From Treponema sp. (GTDB taxonomy: Bacteria; Spirochaetota; Spirochaetia; Treponematales; Treponemataceae), in the NCBI GenBank assembly GCA_016297805.1, contig JAEDFX010000003.1, positions 1-57,492 of the forward strand: a DNA stretch of 57,492 bases. The letters are read 5' to 3'. The position numbers and the translations under genes were made by a program. Of the stretch, positions 7,175 through 14,612 are shown piece by piece. Within the stretch, counting starts at the first letter, position 1; each line of letters opens with the position of its first letter. Under the pieces are notes generated by a model. That model saw nothing but the letters and a program-made list of their open reading frames with translations. It was not told the DNA's origin and searched no databases.

Positions 7175-8362
7175 ATGAGTCAGTTTACATTTTATGCAAA
7201 TAAACCTTCTGAAACTTACCATAAAATAGATATGGGGCTTTTAGCTTCAATTCTGCTTTTATGGGGGCTAGGTATGTTCACTCTTTTTGTATGTACTCAA
7301 AACTATGCCGGCAGAGCTTATGTTGACACTCTTTATTTTGTAAAAAGACAGTTTATTTGTTCGATTGTAGGCTTTGTTCTTTTCCTTTTCTTTATGCTTA
7401 CAGATATGAAGGTTATTAGAAAAATACTTTCTATTATTGTTATTGCTTCCTTAATACTTTGTATAATGACCTTTATAAAACCATTGTCTATTGAAAAAAA
7501 TGGTGCAAGAAGATGGTTGAGAATGCCAGGAAATTTTAGTTTTCAGCCTTCTGAGTTGATAAAATTTTCATTGGTTTTGTTTCTTGCTAATTACTTTGAT
7601 AAGCAGGAGCAGATTGAAAATGAAGAAGATAAATCAGTTTTTCCTTGTGTAATTGGATTTATTGTTTTTATTGGAGTTGTCTTTGGACAGAAAGACTTTT
7701 CAACAGGCTTGTTTATAACTGTAATTGGAATTCTTTTGTTTTTTGTTTCTGGAACAAAACTCAGATGGATTTTTCCCTTTTTGTTAATTGCAATTCCTGC
7801 TGTTTTTCTTATGATTTCATTAAATCCATATAGACTTCACCGGGTTATTGGGTGGATTCGTCCAGATGAATTTGGTTCAACAATTAACTATCAGAGTATT
7901 GCTGCAAAAAGAGCAATCAGTGCTGGTGGTGTATGGGGAAGCGGAATAGGTTCTGGTCTTGTTCGAATTAATAGTATTCCAGAGATTCAGGCAGACTATA
8001 TTTTTGCAGGATGGTCAGAATCTATGGGATATGTTGGAGTAGTGATTTACTTCGTACTTCTTCTTTTTTTTGCATGGAGAGGTTATAAAACTGCATTGAT
8101 TTGTCCTGATAGATTTTCAGCATATGGTGCATTCGGTTGTGTTTCTATCATTTTTTTACAGTCATTATTAAATACAATGGTAGTTTGTGGACTGTTACCT
8201 TCAACCGGAATTCCATTGCCTTTCTTCTCTTTGGGAGGATCGTCAATAATTATAACATTAGCAATGTGTGGATTTATTTTAAATGCATCACGTTGTGAAG
8301 AAAGTAGTGAAGAAAAATCAGAAAATGACGAAATTAGTTTAGAGTCATTATCGTATTTATAG
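7175..8362 (+). CDS. ftsW: Peptidoglycan glycosyltransferase FtsW (SEDS family)
   Basis: FtsW is a polytopic membrane protein that polymerises lipid II at the division septum. The 395-residue product has about ten hydrophobic segments, starting near residue 22. SEDS landmarks include KNGARRWLRMPGNFSFQPSE, where the FQPSE motif is typical, GQKDFSTG, the long loop with RISAGGVWGSGIGSG-like sequence, IPEIQADYIFAGWSE (catalytic-loop region) and STGIPLPFFSLGGSS near the C-terminus. It sits between murF and ftsQ, which favours FtsW over RodA. The cytoplasmic tail is acidic and serine-rich. Confidence 0.92.
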   Translation: MSQFTFYANKPSETYHKIDMGLLASILLLWGLGMFTLFVCTQNYAGRAYVDTLYFVKRQFICSIVGFVLFLFFMLTDMKVIRKILSIIVIASLILCIMTFIKPLSIEKNGARRWLRMPGNFSFQPSELIKFSLVLFLANYFDKQEQIENEEDKSVFPCVIGFIVFIGVVFGQKDFSTGLFITVIGILLFFVSGTKLRWIFPFLLIAIPAVFLMISLNPYRLHRVIGWIRPDEFGSTINYQSIAAKRAISAGGVWGSGIGSGLVRINSIPEIQADYIFAGWSESMGYVGVVIYFVLLLFFAWRGYKTALICPDRFSAYGAFGCVSIIFLQSLLNTMVVCGLLPSTGIPLPFFSLGGSSIIITLAMCGFILNASRCEESSEEKSENDEISLESLSYL

Positions 8363-8377
8363 AAAAAGGTGAGAAAG

Positions 8378-9226
8378 ATGAGTGATTTAAGCGTTCTTGT
8401 AACAGAAGATTATCTTGATAAGGATTATTTTCTAAGTGCAGACACAAAGGAAGATGAAGCAGAGGCAAAAGCCGCGAAAAAAGTAAAGTTTATAAAAATT
8501 CTCTTTTGTTTATTATGTTTAGTTCTTTTAGGAGAACTTGTAGCATATAAATATGTAATGCCAAGTTTTTCAAGTCCTAAAGTAACAGTTACTGGTCAAC
8601 AGAACTATTCTGCTGAAGAAATCGCACGTATGCTTTTGCCAATGAACAGTACAAACTGGTTTGATTTTGATGTTAATCAGGCTGTTGCAATTCTTTCTTC
8701 TGAATCAGGAATTGATCATGTTTCTGTAGAAAAGAAATTTCCAGATAAAATTTTGATAAATGTAGAAGAACGTCAGCCGGTTGCAGTGACTTTTATTGCC
8801 GAAAATGGTGCAACTGGTGCAATGCAGATTGATAAAAATGGTGTTTTGTTTCCAGGAAGAACAAATTCAGCTTTAGATACATCAATTATTCCTATTGTAT
8901 CTGGTCTTCCTGTAGAATATATGTCTCAGGGAATGAGAATTCCTTCAAAATATAGACCTTTGATTGATCAGATTACAAAAATCAGTGAATTGCCACAAAA
9001 ATATTTTGCAAGTATATCTGAAATTTGTGTACTGCCAAAAGAATATGGTAATTATGAACTGGCTTTGATTCCAGCTCAATCAAAAGTAAAAGTACTGACA
9101 GATCGTGCATTGAATGAAGACGCATTAAAGTATATGATGGTGGTTCTAGACGTTGTAAATCAGATTGGAACTGATGTTGCTGAAGTTGATTTGCGTTACG
9201 GTTCAGTTTCATATAGAACTAGATAA
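8378..9226 (+). CDS. ftsQ: Cell division protein FtsQ/DivIB
   Basis: This bitopic protein links FtsL/FtsB to the divisome. It has a long acidic cytoplasmic part, one membrane helix (ILFCLLCLVLLGELVAYKYV, about residues 43-62), a POTRA domain (VTVTGQQNYSAEEIARML) and the beta domain (VEKKFPDKILINVEERQPVA). ATG 8378 is preferred because AAGGTGAG lies just before it; the GTG at 8369 would lie inside that ribosome site. The product is about 282 residues. Order ftsW-ftsQ-ftsA-ftsZ is standard. Confidence 0.88.
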   Translation: MSDLSVLVTEDYLDKDYFLSADTKEDEAEAKAAKKVKFIKILFCLLCLVLLGELVAYKYVMPSFSSPKVTVTGQQNYSAEEIARMLLPMNSTNWFDFDVNQAVAILSSESGIDHVSVEKKFPDKILINVEERQPVAVTFIAENGATGAMQIDKNGVLFPGRTNSALDTSIIPIVSGLPVEYMSQGMRIPSKYRPLIDQITKISELPQKYFASISEICVLPKEYGNYELALIPAQSKVKVLTDRALNEDALKYMMVVLDVVNQIGTDVAEVDLRYGSVSYRTR

Positions 9227-9244
9227 TTTAGGGGTTTTTGAGAA

Positions 9245-10519
9245 ATGGCAGATGATAAAATTGTAGGTCTCGACATAGGTACTAGTGTTATTAGAGTTGC
9301 AATTGGAGAAATTGATCCAGAAACTGGAAATCTTCAGATTGCTGGTACTGCCTCTAGAAAATCCGCTGGCCTTAGAAATGGTGTTATTGTAAATATTGAA
9401 GATGCAAAAAATGCAATAAAGGAAGCTATTGATGCAGCTGAACAGAATGCGGGAACAACTGTTGAATCTGTAATTACAGCCATTGGCGGTTCTCAGATTG
9501 AAAGTCAGAATTCACGAGGAACTGTTCCTGTTTCTAGTACAAATAAATCCACAAAAGAAATTTCCCGTGCGGACGTTGAACGGGTAATTGAATGTGCAAC
9601 TGCTATTAAAGTTCCTGATGATAGAGAAAAACTTCATGTAATTCCACAGAATTATATTGTTGATGGAGTCGGTGGTATCACTGATCCAATTCACAGAATG
9701 GGAACTCGTCTTGAAGCTGAAGTTCATATTGTTACTTCTGCAAAAACAACAATTCAGAATATTCGTTCCTGCATTTCAAGAGCGGATTATACTCTTGATG
9801 GGGTAATGCTGAAAACTTTGGCTCAAACACAATCTGTATGCCATCAGGATGAACTTGATATGGGGTCAATTGTAATTGATCTTGGAGCTGGTACAACGGA
9901 TGTACTGGTTTTGTTGAATGGTGCACCGGTAAGTACAGCATCTGTTCCTGTTGGTGGAAATCTTGTAACAAACGATATTGCAGTTGTTACAAGCATTCCT
10001 TTTGCTACTGCTGAAAAAATCAAAGTAGAATATGGATGCTGCTGGTCTAATAATATTACAGATGAAAATGATCTGGAAGTAATTCTTCCTGGTGTAGGTG
10101 GACGAGATCCTGATGTTGTAAAGCAGAGTCAGATTTGTCAGATAATTCAGGCACGAATGGAACAGATTTTTACAATGGTAAAGGCTGCAATCGTAAAGAA
10201 TACAAATGATTCTATAAAACAACTTTCTGGTAACATTATTCTTACTGGTGGAGGTGCCATGATGGATGGTGTTATTGAACTGGCACAGAATGTTTTTAAA
10301 ACATCATCTGTTCGCCTGGGTGTACCAGAAAATCTTGGTGGAATTGAAGAAGACTACAGACGTCCTGATTTCGCAACAGTTATTGGACTTGTTATGGCAA
10401 ATAAAACTCTTGTTCAGGGAAGAGATACCAGAAAGAAATCTCGCTCGCCTGTTTCTAAGAAAACAAAGCAGAAATCTGGTGAAAGTGTAATAAAAAAGAT
10501 ATTTAAATCATTCTTTTAA
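9245..10519 (+). CDS. ftsA: Cell division protein FtsA
   Basis: FtsA is an actin-like ATPase that anchors FtsZ filaments to the membrane. The 424-residue product has the phosphate-binding loop VGLDIGTSVIRVAIGE at the N-terminus, the SHS2-type insertion, the second phosphate loop VIDLGAGTTDVLVL near residue 212 and the adenosine motif ILTGGGAMMDGV. It ends in a basic stretch and the amphipathic ESVIKKIFKSFF, the expected membrane-targeting helix. A weak hairpin with T-tract and two MraZ-like boxes separate it from ftsZ. Confidence 0.95.
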   Translation: MADDKIVGLDIGTSVIRVAIGEIDPETGNLQIAGTASRKSAGLRNGVIVNIEDAKNAIKEAIDAAEQNAGTTVESVITAIGGSQIESQNSRGTVPVSSTNKSTKEISRADVERVIECATAIKVPDDREKLHVIPQNYIVDGVGGITDPIHRMGTRLEAEVHIVTSAKTTIQNIRSCISRADYTLDGVMLKTLAQTQSVCHQDELDMGSIVIDLGAGTTDVLVLLNGAPVSTASVPVGGNLVTNDIAVVTSIPFATAEKIKVEYGCCWSNNITDENDLEVILPGVGGRDPDVVKQSQICQIIQARMEQIFTMVKAAIVKNTNDSIKQLSGNIILTGGGAMMDGVIELAQNVFKTSSVRLGVPENLGGIEEDYRRPDFATVIGLVMANKTLVQGRDTRKKSRSPVSKKTKQKSGESVIKKIFKSFF

Positions 10520-10541
10520 TCATATATAGTTATATAGAGAG

Positions 10542-10562
10542 CGCTTGGGGAAGCGTTTTTTT
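10542..10562 (+). terminator. Weak terminator or attenuator between ftsA and ftsZ
   Basis: CGCTT-GGGG-AAGCG followed by seven T. The five-base stem suggests partial read-through, which would let ftsZ levels be set apart from the upstream operon. Confidence 0.5.
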
Positions 10563-10575
10563 GGGAAAAAGTGGG
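10562..10575 (+). promoter_or_regulatory. Pair of MraZ-like boxes overlapping the ftsZ ribosome site
   Basis: TGGG at 10562 and 10572 are 10 bp apart with AAAAA between, so the stretch TTGGGAAAAAGTGGG nearly matches GTGGGAAAAAGTGGT before mraZ. The second box is part of the GGGAGG ribosome site of ftsZ. A second MraZ target inside the operon is inferred, not shown. Confidence 0.45.
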
Positions 10576-10582
10576 AGGATAT

Positions 10583-11938
10583 ATGGGAAATCTCGGAATT
10601 TCAATTGTTGATGATGATACAAATTATGGTTCATCATATACTGAAAGCAGTCCAACAGTTATCAAGGTAGTTGGTTGTGGTGGCGGCGGATCAAATGCCG
10701 TAAACCGAATGATTTCACGCGATTTAAGCAATGTAGATTTTATTGTTCTCAATACAGACTTGCAGGCTTTAGGCCGTTCAAATGCAACTTCTAAACTGGC
10801 TATTGGACAGAAGGTTACAAAAGGGTTAGGTGCTGGTGGAAAACCTGAGGTTGGTGAACAGGCTGCTGAAGAAGATAAAGAAACAATCACAAATGAACTT
10901 CGTGGTGCAGATATGGTATTTATTACTGCCGGAATGGGTGGTGGTACTGGTACAGGTTCTGCTCCAGTCGTTGCAAAAATTGCAAAAGAACTTGGTTGTC
11001 TTACAGTTGCAGTAGTAACAACTCCTTTTGAATTTGAAGGAAATGTTCGAATGCGTCAGGCTAAAGAGGGTCTTAAGAAGCTTCATGAACAGGTAGACTC
11101 CCTTATTGTTATCCCAAATGAACAGCTCTTTAAAAATATTGACAAGAATCTTACTGTAAAAGAATCTTTCCGCAAGGCCGATGAAGTATTGTGTCAGGGT
11201 GTTGAGGGTATCTCAAATATTATTACAAATCCTGGTGATGTAAATACAGACTTTGCTGATGTACGTAATGCAATGGCTGGCCAGGGAAATGCTATATTTG
11301 GTATTGGTATTGGAGAAGGCGAAAATCGTGCAACTGATGCTGCATATAACGCAATTAATAATCCAATGCTTGAAGATTCAAAAATTGATGGTGCTAAAAA
11401 TCTTCTTGTTAATATTTGTGCTTCGGAAGAAATTACTTTGCAGGAAGTTGGTGAAATTTGTAAGATTGTAACAGCTTCTGCAGATGAAGATTATAATATG
11501 TTCTGGGGTCAGGTTACTCAGCCAGAATTGGAAGGAAAAATCAGCGTAACTGTAATTGCTACAGGTTTTGAAAATGCAAAAAAAGCTAAGCCTGTTGCAG
11601 AGGTTATTCCAGAAGAGCCAAAGGTTTTGCCAAAAAATGTTGTCAGCTCATCAGAAATGGATATGCTTTTACATAGAGAACGACCTGCTGCCGCTCCTGT
11701 TTCTACACCTGTTGAACCTGTTCATCAGGCAGTTGCTCAGAAGGATAATGATAAAAAAACTGGTTCTCTTGTTGCAGGCATGTTTGAAAATGAAAGCCAG
11801 GGCTCTTTTGTATCTTCTTCAACAAGAAAACAGTTTACTCCACCAGCAGGATTTAATGCTGATCCAAATGATTTAAGTAAACCTGCTATATGGAATACAG
11901 CAGATTTTGGAAAAACAATTAAATTAACCGACGACTAA
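10583..11938 (+). CDS. ftsZ: Cell division GTPase FtsZ
   Basis: FtsZ is the tubulin-like GTPase that forms the division ring. The product (451 residues from ATG 10583; a GTG at 10571 is open but overlaps the GGGAGG ribosome site) has VVGCGGGGSNAVNRM, the tubulin signature GGGTGTGSAP near residue 108, TPFEFEG, and the T7 loop region NVDFADV-like (GDVNTDFADVRNAM). A long proline/serine linker follows. The C-terminal peptide reads DLSKPAIWNTADFGKT rather than the usual D-I-P-x-F-L-R type, so contacts with FtsA may differ. Confidence 0.97.
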   Translation: MGNLGISIVDDDTNYGSSYTESSPTVIKVVGCGGGGSNAVNRMISRDLSNVDFIVLNTDLQALGRSNATSKLAIGQKVTKGLGAGGKPEVGEQAAEEDKETITNELRGADMVFITAGMGGGTGTGSAPVVAKIAKELGCLTVAVVTTPFEFEGNVRMRQAKEGLKKLHEQVDSLIVIPNEQLFKNIDKNLTVKESFRKADEVLCQGVEGISNIITNPGDVNTDFADVRNAMAGQGNAIFGIGIGEGENRATDAAYNAINNPMLEDSKIDGAKNLLVNICASEEITLQEVGEICKIVTASADEDYNMFWGQVTQPELEGKISVTVIATGFENAKKAKPVAEVIPEEPKVLPKNVVSSSEMDMLLHRERPAAAPVSTPVEPVHQAVAQKDNDKKTGSLVAGMFENESQGSFVSSSTRKQFTPPAGFNADPNDLSKPAIWNTADFGKTIKLTDD

Positions 11939-11956
11939 TCATAGTCAGGATATTGA

Positions 11957-12838
11957 ATGACAATACCAGAACTGTTAAATCAGTTTTATTCAGATTTAAT
12001 CATGGTAAAACGTGATTCTGAACAAACTGCAATGACTTATAAAATTTCCGCACAGGAGTTCCTTAATTGGCTGGTTACGGAAAGAATTAAGTTGAAAGAT
12101 GTTTCCGTTCAGAATCTAATGTATTATCTTATAAAGAGACAGACTGAGGGCAGTTCTGAACTAACTATAGCAAAAGATATATCTGGTATTCGTGCTTTAG
12201 GTGATTATCTAGTTAGAAAGGGTTACTGGGAAGAAAATCATGCTTTACTTCTTGAAAAACCTAAAACAGCAAGAAAATTGCCGAAAGTGCTTTCAATTGA
12301 GCAGGTTGATGCTTTGCTGGATTGTATTGATAAATCTACACCTAGTGGAATCAGAGATGATGCCTTGTTTGAGTTGATTTATTCTTGCGGACTTCGAATC
12401 AGTGAAGCCTGTGATTTGAAGCTGGCAAACGTCCATCTTGAAGAGAAACTTATTCTTGTGCACGGAAAAGGCGATAAAGAACGGCTTGTTCCTTTTGGTG
12501 ATAGAGCTTTAGAAAAAATTCAAGTTTATTTGAATGAAGTTCGACCTGTGTTTACTAAAGGAAAAAGTGTACCGGAATTATTTGTAAATTATAAAGGTGA
12601 AGCAATATCAAGGAAAGGTGTATGGAAAAGATTCCAGGAAATGCAGATGAACTGTGGAGTAGATGCTAAAGTTCATACTCTGCGACATTCTTTTGCTACA
12701 CATTTGCTAGCTGGTGGTGCGGATTTACGTTCTGTGCAGGAATTGCTGGGACATAGTGATTTGAGTACCACTACGATTTATACACATGTAACTGATGATC
12801 AGCTTGAAAAAGCTCATGAAAAATATTTTATTACTTGA
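11957..12838 (+). CDS. xerD: Tyrosine recombinase, XerD-like
   Basis: Xer recombinases resolve chromosome dimers at dif. This 293-residue protein has the SAM-like N-terminal core-binding domain and all catalytic residues: Arg in SCGLRISEA, Lys in HGKGDKERLVPF, HxLR in HTLRHSFATHLL, His in LGHSDLSTT and the nucleophile in IYTHV. It follows ftsZ directly. A second Xer-type recombinase lies at 18378, so this is likely one of the XerC/XerD pair. Which is which cannot be settled from the window; I chose XerD by position. Confidence 0.85.
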   Translation: MTIPELLNQFYSDLIMVKRDSEQTAMTYKISAQEFLNWLVTERIKLKDVSVQNLMYYLIKRQTEGSSELTIAKDISGIRALGDYLVRKGYWEENHALLLEKPKTARKLPKVLSIEQVDALLDCIDKSTPSGIRDDALFELIYSCGLRISEACDLKLANVHLEEKLILVHGKGDKERLVPFGDRALEKIQVYLNEVRPVFTKGKSVPELFVNYKGEAISRKGVWKRFQEMQMNCGVDAKVHTLRHSFATHLLAGGADLRSVQELLGHSDLSTTTIYTHVTDDQLEKAHEKYFIT

Positions 12839-12852
12839 TAATGGAGATTTTT

Positions 12853-13575
12853 ATGAAAAAAACAGTATTAGTTTGTGTTTTATCCGCAGTAATGATGTTA
12901 ACATCTTGTGGTGTTTCCAATAAAACAATTCTCCGTTATCAGAAAATGGAAACTGGCGTTTCTAATCCTACAACAATTGAAGAGTTGAAGGATGCAATAA
13001 AAAAATATGGTGAAAGGGCATCAGATGTTCAGCTGGCAAACAGTCAGATTGGAATCTGGTATAAGATTTTAGGAACTAAATACATTGATAATAAAATGTA
13101 CGGAGAGGCTTTGAAGTGTTTTCAGGAAGCCTTGAAGTATTATCCCGATAATCAGAACCTTTATTATTATGTTGGAGTGTGTGCAGGTTATATGTCTCAT
13201 GCTTCACTTGATTTTGGTGGAAGCGGAACTACCGAGGTAAAATACAATTATCTGAAACTGGCTGAAGAAGCATATCTGCGAGCAATTTCAATAGAAGATC
13301 GTTATGTTCGTGCCCTTTATGGACTTGGCGTTCTGTATGTTTTTGAATTAGATGAGCCTGAAAAAGCTATCCCACATCTTGAAAAGGCCATCTCTATAGA
13401 TACAAAAAATCTTGATGCTATGTTCGTCCTTGCCAGAGCTTACTATTCAAACTATGAATTTGATAAGTCTGCTGCAATGTACGATAAAATTATAGCTACT
13501 ACAAAATCAGCCGAAACAAAAGCAACCGCAGAGGAGAACAAAAAAACAGTTCTTGATGCAGCTTATTCAAACTGA
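12853..13575 (+). CDS. TPR-repeat lipoprotein
   Basis: The 240-residue product starts at ATG 12853 (GGAG six bases upstream) and has a lipoprotein signal peptide: MKKTVLVCVLSAVMMLTSC with the lipid-modified Cys at residue 19. At least three TPR-like repeats follow: MYGEALKCFQEALKYYPD, AEEAYLRAISIEDRYVRAL and AIPHLEKAISIDTKNLDA. Such proteins act as scaffolds under a membrane. It overlaps the start of dprA by 20 bases, so the two are probably coupled. I cannot name a partner. Confidence 0.85.
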   Translation: MKKTVLVCVLSAVMMLTSCGVSNKTILRYQKMETGVSNPTTIEELKDAIKKYGERASDVQLANSQIGIWYKILGTKYIDNKMYGEALKCFQEALKYYPDNQNLYYYVGVCAGYMSHASLDFGGSGTTEVKYNYLKLAEEAYLRAISIEDRYVRALYGLGVLYVFELDEPEKAIPHLEKAISIDTKNLDAMFVLARAYYSNYEFDKSAAMYDKIIATTKSAETKATAEENKKTVLDAAYSN

Positions 13576-14602
13576 CGAATTTGATTTACTTCGTCTATCA
13601 TTACACAGAATTTCTTTTTTAAAACTTGAAGAAAAGAAATTTTTATTAAAAAAACTTGACAGTTCTTACTCCCTTGCATTACTGTCTATAGAAGAGATTG
13701 AAAAAATAATTAACCGAAAGATTAAAAATCGGGATTATTGGAATGGCAGGGAAAATCTTCATAGAGCACAGATTGCTATGCATTATTGCCAGATAATGGG
13801 AATAAAGATTCTGGGCTGTGGAGATATGGTTTATCCTGAATTATTACGACAGATCCCAGATCATCCTTTTTTGCTTTTTTGCAGGGGGAATGAAAATCTT
13901 TTAAGTGAAAAGTCTGTTTCTGTAGTAGGAACCAGACGTCTTACTCAACTAGGGAAGGATGCTGCAAAAAAATTTGCATATGAAGCTGTAACTCACGGTG
14001 TAAATGTAATCAGCGGGCTTGCCAATGGAGCAGATGGATTTGCTCATCAGGGGGCCTTGGATGCCTGGTATGATTTCTGTGAAAAAGGCGAAGATGTGCA
14101 GAAGCTGGGACGAACTATTGCTGTGCTGCCAAGCTCTATTGATTCTATTGTTCCTGCTGGACATGTGAGAATGGCTGCTCAGATACTTCAGTCTGGTGGA
14201 TGCCTTGTTAGTGAATATGAGCCTAAAATGGAAATGGCCAGCTGGCACTTTGTAGGACGGAACAGAATTATTGCAGGACTTTCTCCAGCTACAGTGATTG
14301 TTGAGGCTCCGGCAGGTAGTGGTGCTCTTATAACTGCAGATTTTGCATTGGAGTATAATAGGGATGTAATGTTTCATGCTGCAACATTTGGCGGAAAAGC
14401 CTGTGATGTTGCCGAAATTGTTAAAAAACAGCTGGAAACAGAACATGCCGCAGGGAGAGTAAGTAAATATAAAATTGAAAATCGACCGGAAAAGTTTCTG
14501 GAAGCAGGAGCACCGGTTATAAAAGATTATAACGAGTATTGCAGAGTTTTGGATTCTCCACCTGGAGTATTTTCTGAACCTGTGCAGGGTACTTTGTTTT
14601 AA
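13556..14602 (+). CDS. dprA: DNA-processing protein DprA
   Basis: DprA loads RecA onto incoming single-stranded DNA during transformation. It has the Rossmann-like core: SVVGTRRLTQLGKDAAKKFA, VISGLANGADGFAHQGALDA, IAVLPSSID, GGCLVSEYEP and RNRIIAGLSPATVIVEAPAG. The start ATG 13556 lies inside the upstream lipoprotein gene. There is no clear C-terminal winged helix; instead the protein ends EPVQGTLF, a match to the beta-clamp-binding pentapeptide QxxLF. RuvB here ends in the same five residues. Treponemes are not known for natural competence, so a role in general recombination is possible. Confidence 0.93.
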   Translation: MQLIQTDEFDLLRLSLHRISFLKLEEKKFLLKKLDSSYSLALLSIEEIEKIINRKIKNRDYWNGRENLHRAQIAMHYCQIMGIKILGCGDMVYPELLRQIPDHPFLLFCRGNENLLSEKSVSVVGTRRLTQLGKDAAKKFAYEAVTHGVNVISGLANGADGFAHQGALDAWYDFCEKGEDVQKLGRTIAVLPSSIDSIVPAGHVRMAAQILQSGGCLVSEYEPKMEMASWHFVGRNRIIAGLSPATVIVEAPAGSGALITADFALEYNRDVMFHAATFGGKACDVAEIVKKQLETEHAAGRVSKYKIENRPEKFLEAGAPVIKDYNEYCRVLDSPPGVFSEPVQGTLF

Positions 14603-14612
14603 GGATGATAAT

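Noticed and set aside
13949..14446. 165-residue minus-strand frame
   Set aside because: Antisense to conserved dprA, no ribosome site and no recognisable protein features.
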